Source: Polaribacter septentrionalilitoris
GTDB lineage: Bacteria > Bacteroidota > Bacteroidia > Flavobacteriales > Flavobacteriaceae
Direction: 5' to 3'
Assembly (NCBI RefSeq): GCF_009832745.1
Contig: NZ_VRMJ01000014.1
Coordinates: 310,001-374,000, forward strand
Length of the DNA: 64,000 nt
The position numbers and the translations under genes are program-made. Every line of letters begins with the position of its first letter. Position 1 is the first letter of the stretch. The notes under the pieces were generated by a model. That model ran no database searches. It was given only the letters and a program-made list of their open reading frames with translations, and was not told where the DNA came from. Positions 52,202 to 61,380 of the stretch are shown here, piece by piece.

Positions 52202-52843
52202 ATGATCACAATTGTAATGGCAGAAGATCATCAAATGTTAATTGATGGGGTAAAGTCTTTTTTTGAGTATGATGAGAATATCAATATTATTGGTGCCGTA
52301 AATAATGGAGAAGAATTGGTAAAATTAGTTTCTCTTAAACAGCCAAAATTAGTAATTACTGATATTAGAATGCCAATTATGGATGGAATACAAGCAACAA
52401 GAATCATTAAAAAGAAGTTGCCACATATTAATGTTTTAGCAATGACTATGTTTGATCAACCAGATGCAATCAAACAAATGTTAGATGCAGGTGCTACAGG
52501 TTATATCTTAAAAAATTCAGGTATTAAAATGCTCTCAAAAGCTATAATAACTGTTGCTAAAGGTGAAACTTTCTTTGATCCTAACGTTGCCTTTAATTTT
52601 ATGAATAATTATATTGATGATAATGTGACTATTGGTAAATCTGAGAAAGTAATTTTATCAAACAGAGAAAAAGAAATCTTAAATTTAATTGCAGAAGGAA
52701 AAACATCTAAAGATATTGCAGACACTTTATTTATAGCAAAAACTACTGTTGATACTCATAGAAAAAATATGATACGGAAATTAGAATTATCTTCTGGAAA
52801 TGAGTTAGTTAAATATGCTATTGATAAAAAATACCAGTTTTAA
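52202..52843 (+). CDS. NarL/FixJ-family response regulator
   Basis: 213-residue regulator: receiver (~1-122) with Glu8-Asp9, phosphorylation site Asp54 in LVITDIRMPIMDG, Thr in AMTMF and Lys in ILKNS, then a LuxR helix-turn-helix (~150-205; LSNREKEILNLIAEGKTSKDIA, AKTTVDTHRKNMIRKL). Cognate to the TPR kinase upstream. Its stop overlaps the recQ stop on the other strand by four bases. Confidence 0.93.
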   Translation: MITIVMAEDHQMLIDGVKSFFEYDENINIIGAVNNGEELVKLVSLKQPKLVITDIRMPIMDGIQATRIIKKKLPHINVLAMTMFDQPDAIKQMLDAGATGYILKNSGIKMLSKAIITVAKGETFFDPNVAFNFMNNYIDDNVTIGKSEKVILSNREKEILNLIAEGKTSKDIADTLFIAKTTVDTHRKNMIRKLELSSGNELVKYAIDKKYQF

Positions 52844-55023
52844 TTTGCAACTTCATTAATAAATTTAATTCGCATTAAACGCAATTCATCTTCATCATAA
52901 TCACCATCAAATTCATCTAATGCTTCTTGAATATTGTCTGTTTCTGCATCCATAAAATAATCATGAATTTCTTCTTGCTGATCTTCGTCTAATAATTCAT
53001 CTAAAGCATAATCGATATTAATTTTAGTTCCAGAAAAAATAATTCTTTCCATTTCTTTAATCAACTCACTCATTTCTAACCCTTTCGATTTAGCAATATC
53101 TTCTAGAGGTAATTTTTTATCAGTATTCTGAATTACAAATAACTTTAATCCAGAGTTAACACCAGTACTTTTTACAATTAAATCATCTGGTCTTAAAATA
53201 TCGTTTTCATCAACATAAGTTGCAATTAATTTAACAAAATCTCTACCAAATTTTCTAGCTTTACCTTCTCCTACTCCATGAACTTTAGATAATTCTTCTA
53301 AAGAAATAGGGTATTTTAAAGCCATATCATCGATAGAAGGGTCTTGAAAAACAGCAAAAGGAGGAACACCTTGTCTTGAGGCTACTTTTTTACGTAAATC
53401 TTTTAATAATTTCACCAACTTTTCATCAGCTGCACCACCTGCAGATTTTGAATTTGTAATGATTGAGTTATCATTTTCTTCATTGTACTCATGATCTTCA
53501 GTCATCATAAATGAAGTTGGGTTTTCAATGAAATTTTCACCTTCTTTAGTCAACTTAATTACTCCATATTGTTCAATCTCTTTTCGAATTAAGTTAACCA
53601 CCAAAACCTGACGAATTAAAGCCATCCAATAAGATGCTGAGTGGTCTTTACCAATTGCAAAGAAAGGTTGTAGATGTGTTTTATGAGATGTTAATAAGGC
53701 ATTTTCTTTCCCTATTAAAGTATTTACAATTTCTTTGGCTTTATATTTTTGAAGTGAATCTTTGATTACTTTTAATAACCTAATGACATCATCTTTGGCT
53801 TCGTGTTTCTTTTTGGGATTACGAGAATTGTCATCCATATCAGCACCTTCACCGTTTTTCTCATCAAATTCTTCACCAAAATAATGCAATAAATATTTAC
53901 GTCTGTTCATAGAAGTCTCTGCATAACCAACAACTTCTTGTAATAAAGCATGACCAATTTCTTGTTCTGCTACAGGTTTGCTAGACATAAATTTTTCTAA
54001 CTTTTCAATATCTTTATATGAATAGAAAGCTAAACAATATCCTTCTCCATCATCACGTCCTGCTCTACCTGTCTCTTGATAATAACTTTCTAAACTTTTA
54101 GGAATATCATGATGAATTACATAACGAACATCTGGTTTGTCAATTCCCATACCAAAAGCAATAGTAGCTACCACTACATCACAATCTTCCATCAAAAACA
54201 TATCTTGATGTTTTACTCTAGTTTTAGCATCTAAACCTGCATGATAAGGCACTGCTTTAATACCATTGACTTGTAATATCTGTGCAATTTCTTCAACTTT
54301 TTTTCTACTCAGACAATAGATAATTCCTGACTTTCCAATTCTTTGTTTTACAAACCTAATAATATCTTTTTCTACCTCTTTTGTTTTAGGTCTAACCTCA
54401 TAAAATAGATTAGCTCTATTAAAAGAAGCTTTAAATCTGTTAGCATCAGTAATTCCTAACGTTTTTAGAATATCTTCTTGTACCTTTTCTGTTGCAGTTG
54501 CTGTTAAACAAATCACTGGCACATTATCAATGGCTTTAATTATGTGTTTTAAATTTCTGTATTCTGGTCTAAAATCGTGACCCCATTCAGAAATACAATG
54601 TGCTTCATCAATGGCAACAAAAGAAATTTTTTGAGTTCTTAAAAAAGTAACATATTCCTCTTTTATTAGAGATTCTGGAGCTACGTATAATAATTTTGTA
54701 ATACCATTTGCAATATCTTCTTTAACCTGACTAATTTCTGTTTTGTTTAAAGAAGAATTCAGCACATGGGCTACACCATTATCTTCTGAAATACCACGAA
54801 TTGCATCAACTTGATTTTTCATTAAGGCAATTAGAGGTGAAACCACAATTGCAGTACCTTCTTTCATTAAAGCTGGTAATTGGTAGCAAAGAGATTTACC
54901 ACCACCCGTTGGCATAATTACAAAAGTGTTATTATTACTAACGATACTTTTAATTACTTGCTCTTGTAACCCTTTAAACTTAGTAAAGCCAAAGAATTTT
55001 TTTAGAGGACTATATAAATCCAT
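52840..55023 (-). CDS. recQ: ATP-dependent DNA helicase RecQ
   Basis: 727-residue 3'-5' helicase for recombination repair. Walker A MPTGGGKSLCYQ (Lys43), DEAH motif AIDEAHCISEWGHDFRPEY (in two parts), helicase C lobe with TIAFGMGIDKPDVR and YYQETGRAGRDD, a winged-helix RQC region, an HRDC domain (~525-605; FAVFQDPSIDDMALKYP, VHGVGEGKARKFG) and a highly acidic extra tail (~665-727). The zinc-binding cysteines of classic RecQ are not evident: the region after AGRDD reads MNRRKYLLHYFGE without the four Cys. ATG 55023 is preferred over TTG 55050. Confidence 0.93.
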   Translation of the reverse strand: MDLYSPLKKFFGFTKFKGLQEQVIKSIVSNNNTFVIMPTGGGKSLCYQLPALMKEGTAIVVSPLIALMKNQVDAIRGISEDNGVAHVLNSSLNKTEISQVKEDIANGITKLLYVAPESLIKEEYVTFLRTQKISFVAIDEAHCISEWGHDFRPEYRNLKHIIKAIDNVPVICLTATATEKVQEDILKTLGITDANRFKASFNRANLFYEVRPKTKEVEKDIIRFVKQRIGKSGIIYCLSRKKVEEIAQILQVNGIKAVPYHAGLDAKTRVKHQDMFLMEDCDVVVATIAFGMGIDKPDVRYVIHHDIPKSLESYYQETGRAGRDDGEGYCLAFYSYKDIEKLEKFMSSKPVAEQEIGHALLQEVVGYAETSMNRRKYLLHYFGEEFDEKNGEGADMDDNSRNPKKKHEAKDDVIRLLKVIKDSLQKYKAKEIVNTLIGKENALLTSHKTHLQPFFAIGKDHSASYWMALIRQVLVVNLIRKEIEQYGVIKLTKEGENFIENPTSFMMTEDHEYNEENDNSIITNSKSAGGAADEKLVKLLKDLRKKVASRQGVPPFAVFQDPSIDDMALKYPISLEELSKVHGVGEGKARKFGRDFVKLIATYVDENDILRPDDLIVKSTGVNSGLKLFVIQNTDKKLPLEDIAKSKGLEMSELIKEMERIIFSGTKINIDYALDELLDEDQQEEIHDYFMDAETDNIQEALDEFDGDYDEDELRLMRIKFINEVAN

Positions 55024-55098
55024 TAACGTAAATATTTGTTTAACAATCAAAACAATTCACAAACCTTCTATAATATTTTTTAAAACTATTTTTTATAG

Positions 55099-55106
55099 TA
55101 AATTTG
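55099..55106 (+). promoter_or_regulatory. Putative -7 element of the kdsD-tatC cluster
   Basis: TAAATTTG, exact TAnnTTTG match; transcription near 55113 would give a 50-base leader before the TTG start of kdsD. Confidence 0.45.
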
Positions 55107-55163
55107 CCTGCTTTGTTAATCTAAAGATATAACTTTTTTTTATTCTAATAAAATACTTGACTA

Positions 55164-56132
55164 TTGAAAAAAACAAACTCAATAATACAAACAGCAAAAG
55201 AAACAATCTTAATAGAAAGTAATGCCTTAGCTAACTTAGCAAATTTAGTTGATAATGATTTTGAAGAAGCTGTTAAATTTATTTTAAATTCAAAAGGGAG
55301 AGTTATTGTTACCGGAATTGGAAAAAGTGCAAATATTGCTTCAAAAATTGTAGCCACTTTAAATTCTACAGGAACTCCTGCTATTTTTATGCATGCTGCA
55401 GACGCAATTCACGGTGATTTGGGTAATGTACAAATAGATGATGTTGTAATTTGTTTATCAAAAAGTGGTAATACACCAGAAATCAAAGTCTTAGTTCCTT
55501 TAATTAAAAACTATGGAAATAAAATTATTGCTATTACTGGAAATGTAGACTCCTATCTGGGTGAACATGCTGACTTTACCTTAAATGCATATATAGAAAA
55601 AGAAGCTTGTCCTAATAACTTAGCACCTACCACAAGTACCACTGCTCAACTAGTTTTAGGTGATGCACTTGCAATTTGTTTATTAAATTTAAAAGGGTTT
55701 ACCAGTAAAGATTTTGCAAAATACCATCCTGGAGGTGCTTTAGGAAAACGTTTATATTTAAGAGTTTCTGATTTAATGGCAAAAAATGAAATTCCAAAAG
55801 TTTCTGAAACAGACACTATTGCTAAAGTAATTGTTGAAATCTCTGAAAAAAGATTAGGGGTTACTGCCGTTGTAAGCAAAGAAAAAATTATAGGAATTAT
55901 AACTGATGGTGATATTAGAAGAATGCTGTCTAAAACCACACAAATAGCTAATTTTAAAGCAAAAGATATAATGGGAAACACTCCAAAAACTATTCATCAA
56001 GATGCAATGGCTATTGAGGCTTTAGAAACTTTAGAAAACAATAATATTACACAAATATTAGTGATTAATGACAAGAAAAACTATGTTGGAGTTGTACATT
56101 TACATGATTTAATTAAAGAAGGAATTTTCTAA
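55164..56132 (+). CDS. kdsD: D-arabinose 5-phosphate isomerase (KpsF/GutQ family)
   Basis: 322 residues; isomerises ribulose 5-phosphate to arabinose 5-phosphate, the first step of Kdo synthesis for lipopolysaccharide. An N-terminal SIS domain (~35-170) has VTGIGKSANIASKIVATLNSTG (in two parts), CLSKSGNTPEIKVL and NLAPTTSTTAQLVLGDALA; two CBS domains follow (~205-322, VSDLMAKNEIPKV, ITDGDIRRML). The start is a TTG at 55164 (reads MKKTNSIIQTAKETI), required because no ATG occurs before the SIS core. Stop and tatC ATG overlap by one base. Confidence 0.93.
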   Translation: MKKTNSIIQTAKETILIESNALANLANLVDNDFEEAVKFILNSKGRVIVTGIGKSANIASKIVATLNSTGTPAIFMHAADAIHGDLGNVQIDDVVICLSKSGNTPEIKVLVPLIKNYGNKIIAITGNVDSYLGEHADFTLNAYIEKEACPNNLAPTTSTTAQLVLGDALAICLLNLKGFTSKDFAKYHPGGALGKRLYLRVSDLMAKNEIPKVSETDTIAKVIVEISEKRLGVTAVVSKEKIIGIITDGDIRRMLSKTTQIANFKAKDIMGNTPKTIHQDAMAIEALETLENNNITQILVINDKKNYVGVVHLHDLIKEGIF

Positions 56133-56947
56133 TGGCAAGTCAACAAAAAGAAATGTCTTTTTTAGGACATTTAGAGGAATTAAGATGGCATTTGGTAAGA
56201 AGTGCTTCTGCAATATTTATTTTAGCAATCATCTTTTTTGTGTTTGCTGAGTATGTTTACACCCATTTTTTATTAGCTCACATTAAACCAGACTTTGTTA
56301 CTTACAGAGTTTTTTGTGATTTCTTTAATCTATTTGGATTAGAAAGTGCTTTTTGTGATATAAATTTTGCAGATAAAAAATTGCAAAGTATCAAGGTAAC
56401 TTCACAATTAATGAACTCTATTTGGTCTTCAATAATACTAGGAATTATCATTGCTTTTCCCTATATTTTATGGGAAATTTGGCGTTTTGTAGCTCCTGGG
56501 TTAACAGATAATGAAGTGAAAAGATCTAGAGGTTTTATTCTTATAGCCTCATTTTTATTTTTCTTAGGAGTACTTTTTAGTTTTTATGTAATTGCTCCTA
56601 TTTCAATCCACTTTTTGTATAATTACCAAATAACAGATGCTATTGAAAATAGTTTTACACTAGAATCTCACATCGGTCTAGTTACAAATATGTTATTAGG
56701 AGTTTCAATTTTATTTGAACTTCCTGTTTTAATATTCTTTTTGACCAAAATAGGATTGATTACTCCAGAATTCTTAAAAAGATATCGAAAACATGCTTTA
56801 GTGGTTGTACTAATTCTTGCTGCAATTATTACACCTCCTGATGTTATGAGTCAAATTATAGTTGCAATTCCAATACTTATACTATACGAAATAGGTATTA
56901 AAGTTTCTAAAAGAGTGATTAAAAAACAACAAAAAAATGCCAAATAA
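56132..56947 (+). CDS. tatC: Sec-independent protein translocase TatC
   Basis: 271-residue six-helix membrane protein that recognises twin-arginine signal peptides. FLGHLEELRWHLVRSA at the N terminus is the conserved TatC start, and FPYILWEIWRFVAPGL, FELPVLIFFLTKIG and a PPDVMSQ loop are diagnostic. A longer than usual periplasmic loop (~45-90) contains two cysteines. Translationally coupled to kdsD, overlapping the next gene by 11 bases. Confidence 0.96.
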   Translation: MASQQKEMSFLGHLEELRWHLVRSASAIFILAIIFFVFAEYVYTHFLLAHIKPDFVTYRVFCDFFNLFGLESAFCDINFADKKLQSIKVTSQLMNSIWSSIILGIIIAFPYILWEIWRFVAPGLTDNEVKRSRGFILIASFLFFLGVLFSFYVIAPISIHFLYNYQITDAIENSFTLESHIGLVTNMLLGVSILFELPVLIFFLTKIGLITPEFLKRYRKHALVVVLILAAIITPPDVMSQIIVAIPILILYEIGIKVSKRVIKKQQKNAK

Positions 56948-57287
56948 AGTAAACGAATTTAATGAGTATCGTTCTAAAATGAACGAGAAAATTTTAGCTT
57001 CTGACAATAAAGTAATCAAAAGAATCTTTAATTTAGATACCAATGCTTTTAAAGAAGGACATTTACCTGTTAAGACAAAAGAGCTTTTAGGTTTGGTGGC
57101 TTCTGCAGTTTTACGATGTGATGATTGTGTTCAATATCACCTTGAATCTTCTTACAAACTAGGTGTAACTAAAGAAGAAATGATGGAAACTATGTCTATT
57201 GCCAACTTAATTGGAGGTACAATAATGATTCCGCATTTAAGACGTGCTGTTGAATATTGGGAAGCTTTAGAAGAAAGCGATTTATAA
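56937..57287 (+). CDS. Carboxymuconolactone decarboxylase family protein (AhpD-like)
   Basis: 116-residue all-helical protein with the AhpD-like redox motif RCDDCVQYH (Cys-x-x-Cys followed by His, ~58-66) in the context LLGLVASAVLRCDDCVQYHLES (two parts). Such proteins work as small thiol peroxidase-type or alkylhydroperoxidase components; decarboxylase activity is unlikely with this motif. Begins inside the end of tatC. Confidence 0.88.
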   Translation: MPNKVNEFNEYRSKMNEKILASDNKVIKRIFNLDTNAFKEGHLPVKTKELLGLVASAVLRCDDCVQYHLESSYKLGVTKEEMMETMSIANLIGGTIMIPHLRRAVEYWEALEESDL

Positions 57288-57330
57288 TTTATTTAAGACA
57301 TCTACCTCAATCATTTACTATATTTGATTC

Positions 57331-58071
57331 ATGATTTTAAGAGCAGAAGACATTCAGAAAATCTACGGAAGTAGAAAAGTGGTAAAAGGAATTTCGTTAG
57401 AAGTTCAGCAAGGTGAAATTATTGGACTTTTAGGTCCTAATGGAGCTGGAAAAACGACTTCTTTCTACATGATTGTTGGTATGATTAAACCTAATGCTGG
57501 TAAAATCTTTTTAAATGATGAAGAAATTACTGAAGATGCCATGTATAAACGTGCGCAAAAAGGAATAGGATATCTTGCCCAAGAAGCTTCTGTATTTCGA
57601 AAATTATCAGTAGAAGATAATATTTTGTCTGTTTTACAATTCACTGGCTTATCAAAAAAAGAACAAAAAATTAAATTAGAATCTTTAATTGAAGAGTTTA
57701 ATATTGGTCACGTTCGTAAAAATAGAGGTGATTTATTGTCTGGTGGAGAAAGACGTAGAACTGAGATTGCACGTTGTTTAGCCTCTGATCCTAATTTTAT
57801 ATTATTAGATGAGCCTTTTGCAGGAGTAGATCCTATTGCTGTTGAGGATATACAAAGTATAGTTGCCCATTTAAAACACAGAAATATAGGTATTTTAATA
57901 ACAGATCATGATGTACAAGCAACCCTTGCCATTACAGATAAAACGTATTTAATGTATCAAGGAAGCATTTTAAAAAGCGGAACTCCAGAAGAATTAGCTG
58001 CTGATGAAATGGTTCGTAAAGTATATTTAGGGAAAGATTTTGAATTGAAAAGGAAGAAAATTTTTCAATAA
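57331..58071 (+). CDS. lptB: LPS export ABC transporter ATP-binding protein LptB
   Basis: 246-residue ATPase of the LptB2FG complex that extracts lipopolysaccharide from the inner membrane. Walker A GPNGAGKTTSF (~36-46), Q-loop YLAQEASVFRKLSV, signature LSGGERRRTEIARCLA, Walker B FILLDEPFAGVDP and switch His in ITDHDVQ; the FAGVDPIAV and LAQEASVFR stretches are LptB-specific. A TATATTTG element at 57319-57326 lies only five bases before the ATG, so a near-leaderless transcript is possible in addition to read-through from tatC. With kdsD it makes an LPS-related cluster. Confidence 0.95.
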   Translation: MILRAEDIQKIYGSRKVVKGISLEVQQGEIIGLLGPNGAGKTTSFYMIVGMIKPNAGKIFLNDEEITEDAMYKRAQKGIGYLAQEASVFRKLSVEDNILSVLQFTGLSKKEQKIKLESLIEEFNIGHVRKNRGDLLSGGERRRTEIARCLASDPNFILLDEPFAGVDPIAVEDIQSIVAHLKHRNIGILITDHDVQATLAITDKTYLMYQGSILKSGTPEELAADEMVRKVYLGKDFELKRKKIFQ

Positions 58072-58436
58072 AAACAACCAATATGCCATAGAATTCCTGA
58101 TGGGTCATGCACAAAGAATTCTTTACCCCAATCATTTTTTACAATTTCAGAAATCCTAACTTTAGGATATTTCTCAGTTAATTTTTTAGCTTTTAGTGTT
58201 TCTAAATAAGCTTCTAGATTTTCTACTTCCAAGAAAATCATGGAATTATCTATCCAATCTTTTACATAGGCTTTTTGTAAATAAAAACTTAGTTTATCAT
58301 CAACCTTAAAAACGGACATGTTTTCTGATAATATGGTTTCTGAAAAACCTAAATCTTTATAAAAATTGCTTGATGTTTCAAAATCTTTTGCTCCTATAAA
58401 GCTTCTAATCGATTTAAATTGGTGTTTTTGTTCCAT
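58065..58436 (-). CDS. VOC-family (glyoxalase/bleomycin-resistance fold) protein
   Basis: 123-residue protein with two beta-alpha-beta-beta-beta units: IRSFIGAKDFETSSNFYKDLGF at the start and FFVHDPSGILWHIGCFY at the end, typical of single-chain VOC proteins. Metal ligands are not complete in an obvious way, so it could be a binding protein rather than an enzyme. It overlaps lptB (convergent) by seven bases and starts inside the end of pssA (23-base overlap), so it is expressed with pssA. Confidence 0.85.
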   Translation of the reverse strand: MEQKHQFKSIRSFIGAKDFETSSNFYKDLGFSETILSENMSVFKVDDKLSFYLQKAYVKDWIDNSMIFLEVENLEAYLETLKAKKLTEKYPKVRISEIVKNDWGKEFFVHDPSGILWHIGCFY

Positions 58437-59151
58437 AATTATTTACAATTGAAAGGATCACATAAAGGATAATAATTAATGGAATTGAAAGATATTGTAA
58501 AGTGATGATTAGTACTAATGATATCAATAAAAACATATATTTTATCACATTCTTTTTAACTGAATAATCTTTAAACTTTAGAGAAAAGAGAGGTATTTCA
58601 GCATTCATCAAATAGGTTAACAAAATAGTTACAGCAATTAAAAAATAATTATTAGTAATTAAGTTTTGAACAAATTCAATATCAGAATATTCAAGAATTA
58701 ATGGCAATGAGATGACAAATAAACTCATGGCAGGCGTTGGTAAACCTATAAAAGATTCAGATTGTCTTGTATCAATATTAAATTTGGCTAACCTGTAGCA
58801 AGCACCAAGAGTCAACAATAACCCAAAAAAAGAAAGGAAGGAAGGTAATACAAATTCGTCACTAAAGTTCTCAACTCCAATTTCTGTATCTCCAAATAAT
58901 TTCAACATAATAATTCCTGGCACAACCCCACTTGTAACCATATCAGCTAAAGAATCTAGTTGTTTACCTAATTCTCCAGAAACATTTAGTAAACGTGCTG
59001 CAAATCCATCAAAAAAATCAAAAAATATTCCTAATACAACAAAAAAAGCTGCAGCAAAGAAATTACTTTGTACTGCAAAAATTGTTGCAACTGTTCCGCA
59101 AAATAAATTTCCAAGTGTTAATAAATTAGGAATGTGTTTTTTTATGTTCAT
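58414..59151 (-). CDS. pssA: CDP-diacylglycerol-serine O-phosphatidyltransferase
   Basis: 245-residue membrane enzyme making phosphatidylserine, the precursor of phosphatidylethanolamine. The CDP-alcohol phosphotransferase motif D-G-x2-A-R-x8-G-x3-D-x3-D is complete: Asp48, Gly49, Ala52, Arg53, Gly62, Asp66, Asp70. About seven hydrophobic helices follow. IPNLLTLGNLFCGTVA at the N terminus is typical of PssA. Confidence 0.94.
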   Translation of the reverse strand: MNIKKHIPNLLTLGNLFCGTVATIFAVQSNFFAAAFFVVLGIFFDFFDGFAARLLNVSGELGKQLDSLADMVTSGVVPGIIMLKLFGDTEIGVENFSDEFVLPSFLSFFGLLLTLGACYRLAKFNIDTRQSESFIGLPTPAMSLFVISLPLILEYSDIEFVQNLITNNYFLIAVTILLTYLMNAEIPLFSLKFKDYSVKKNVIKYMFLLISLVLIITLQYLSIPLIIILYVILSIVNNYGTKTPI

Positions 59152-59249
59152 GCATCATCAAATTGAAAAAGCTAAAATAAGAAATCAAACTTGGGTAGTT
59201 TTCATTATTGTCAAAATTTTGTCATATTTGTAAGAATAAGAAAAACTTT

Positions 59250-60230
59250 ATGCCCGTATTTACATCAGATTTCTCACCTACTTTGCCCTTTAAAAATGGT
59301 CACTTTAACACCATGTACAGACCGCTTTTTATGAAAGATATTTGTAGTTATTTGAGAAAAAGAATTAGAACTTGGGATAACGATTTTATTGATTTAGATT
59401 TTTCTATAGTAGGTTCTGAAACTTTAGTTGTTTTGATTCATGGTTTAGAGGGTAGCTCTGAATCTCGATATATGGCATCAACTACAAAACATTTAAACAA
59501 AAAAGATGTAGATACAGTTTGCTTTAATTTAAGAGGTTGTTCTGGTGAAGACAATTTGTTATTAGCCACCTATCATAGTGGAAAAACAGATGATGTAGCT
59601 TTTGTCATCAATTATTTATTAGAAAATTATGATTATCTGAATATCATTATTGTTGGATTTAGTTTAGGAGGCAATTTAACTCTTAAATATTTGGGTGAAA
59701 ATGGCAATAACTTATCGCCAAAAGTAAAAGGTGGCATTGCAGTTTCTGTACCTGTAGATATTGGTTCTTCTGAAGAAGAAATGGATAAGTTAAAAAACAA
59801 ATTGTATATGGAAGTTTTTTTTAAGACCATGAAAAATAAAGTTTTAGAGAAAGCTCACAAATTTCCAGAATATAATTTAGACAAAGACAAATTGTTTAAA
59901 GCCACTAAATTTAGACATTTAGAACATTTGTATACAGTTCCTGTTTTTGGTTTTAAAAGTCCTCAAGATTATTGGCAAAAAGCAAGTTCAAAACCCTATT
60001 TATCTCAAATTAAAAGACCAACTTTACTGATTAATGCTAAAGACGATACTTTTTTGGCTAATGAATGTTATCCTTTTGATGAGGCCCATAACTCTGATTA
60101 TTTTTTTTTAGAAGCACCTAATTATGGAGGTCATGTTGGATTTATGACGTCTTTTAAACCTGCTGAAAACAGATGGTTAGAACATCGAATAGAAAGATTC
60201 ATCAAACAAAACATCAAGATTGATATTTAA
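59250..60230 (+). CDS. YheT-like alpha/beta hydrolase
   Basis: 326-residue esterase-like protein. The nucleophile elbow GFSLGGN (in IIIVGFSLGGNLTLKYLGE), the HGLEGSS oxyanion segment, FNLRGCSGEDN, the acidic residue in LLINAKDDTFL and the catalytic His in GGHVGFMTS make a full Ser-Asp-His set in the YheT/ABHD1-3 group. Natural substrate unknown, probably lipid esters. A TTG at 59208 opens the frame further, but ATG 59250 (MPVFTSDFSPTLPFKNGH) is the family-like start, preceded by a near-consensus CATATTTG. Confidence 0.9.
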   Translation: MPVFTSDFSPTLPFKNGHFNTMYRPLFMKDICSYLRKRIRTWDNDFIDLDFSIVGSETLVVLIHGLEGSSESRYMASTTKHLNKKDVDTVCFNLRGCSGEDNLLLATYHSGKTDDVAFVINYLLENYDYLNIIIVGFSLGGNLTLKYLGENGNNLSPKVKGGIAVSVPVDIGSSEEEMDKLKNKLYMEVFFKTMKNKVLEKAHKFPEYNLDKDKLFKATKFRHLEHLYTVPVFGFKSPQDYWQKASSKPYLSQIKRPTLLINAKDDTFLANECYPFDEAHNSDYFFLEAPNYGGHVGFMTSFKPAENRWLEHRIERFIKQNIKIDI

Positions 60231-60275
60231 CAAACAATAACTTTAAAAAATAGCTGTTATTTTAGTATGTTTTTA

Positions 60276-60283
60276 GATATTTG
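60276..60283 (+). promoter_or_regulatory. Putative -7 element of the PorV/PorQ-like gene
   Basis: GATATTTG, seven of eight consensus positions, overlapping the TTG that opens the longest frame and thus arguing for the later TTG start at 60305. Confidence 0.35.
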
Positions 60284-60304
60284 TTATTGATAATTTTCAT
60301 CCTT

Positions 60305-61375
60305 TTGAAACAAAAAATAATACTTTTTTTATTGATTACTCCATTATTTTTATCTGCACAAGCATTTAGAAATTATTCCAATGAATTTTTATCTATTGGA
60401 GTTGATGCAGCTGGTTTAGGAATGAGTAAAAGTGTTGTTGCCACTACTAATGATGTAAATGCAATCTATTGGAATCCTGCAGGATTAGTGGGAATAGAAG
60501 ACTATCAAGGCTCATTAATGCATGCTTCTTATTTTGCAGGAATAGCAAACTACAATCATGCTGCTTTTGCAATGCCTATTGATAGACAAAGTGCTTTAGG
60601 TATTTCTATAATTCGTTTTGGGGTTGACGATATTTTAAATACAACAGAATTAATTGACAGTCAAGGAAATATAGATTTTAATAGAATTAGTTTATTTTCT
60701 TCTGTAGATTATGCTTTTAATATTGCGTATGCAAGAAACCTTCTCTTTAAAGATGTTACATTTGGTGTGAACGCTAAAATTGTTCGAAGAATTATTGGTG
60801 ATTTTGCTTCTTCATGGGGTTTTGGTTTTGATGTAGGAATCCAATTTGAAAGAAATGATTGGAGATTTGGATTGATGGCTAGAGACATCACCACAACTTT
60901 TAATAGTTGGGCAATAGATGAAGATGAATTCAATAAGATTAAAAATGCTATTCCTGGTCAGAATCAAGAAGCACCAGAAAGCACTGAAATTACAAAACCT
61001 AAGTTACAATTAGGAGTTGCTAAAAGTTGGAGAATTGGTCGTTTATTTAATTTATTGACAGAAGCAAATGCAAATATTCGATTTTCTAAAACAAATGACA
61101 TTGTTTCATCAGATTTTGCAAGTGTAGATCCTGCTTTGGGTTTTCAATTAGATTATGATCAATTGGTGTATTTAAGAGCAGGTGTTGGTAATTTTCAATA
61201 TATAACCGAATTTGATAATTCAAAATCACTATCATTACAACCAAATTTTGGATTAGGTTTTAAATACAATGGAATTCAAATAGATTATGCTTTAACCAAT
61301 ATTGGTAGTGTTGGAAATGCTTTATTCTCTAATATTTTTTCAATTACTTTTGATTATAGTTTTTTTAGACGATAA
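60305..61375 (+). CDS. PorV/PorQ-family outer-membrane protein
   Basis: 356-residue outer-membrane barrel of the FadL-like PorV/PorQ group. After the signal peptide (MKQKIILFLLITPLFLSAQ, with TTG start at 60305) comes SIGVDAAGLGMSKSVVATTNDVNAIYWNPAGLVGIEDYQ (in parts), the hallmark N-terminal hatch of this family, then GFGFDVGIQFE, KLQLGVAKSWRIG and a terminal strand ITFDYSFFRR. PorV shuttles type IX secretion cargo to the attachment complex; whether this paralogue does so is unknown. The TTG start is favoured because the first TTG (60281) lies in the promoter. The DUF4105/Lnb-type gene follows after five bases. Confidence 0.85.
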   Translation: MKQKIILFLLITPLFLSAQAFRNYSNEFLSIGVDAAGLGMSKSVVATTNDVNAIYWNPAGLVGIEDYQGSLMHASYFAGIANYNHAAFAMPIDRQSALGISIIRFGVDDILNTTELIDSQGNIDFNRISLFSSVDYAFNIAYARNLLFKDVTFGVNAKIVRRIIGDFASSWGFGFDVGIQFERNDWRFGLMARDITTTFNSWAIDEDEFNKIKNAIPGQNQEAPESTEITKPKLQLGVAKSWRIGRLFNLLTEANANIRFSKTNDIVSSDFASVDPALGFQLDYDQLVYLRAGVGNFQYITEFDNSKSLSLQPNFGLGFKYNGIQIDYALTNIGSVGNALFSNIFSITFDYSFFRR

Positions 61376-61380
61376 TTATT

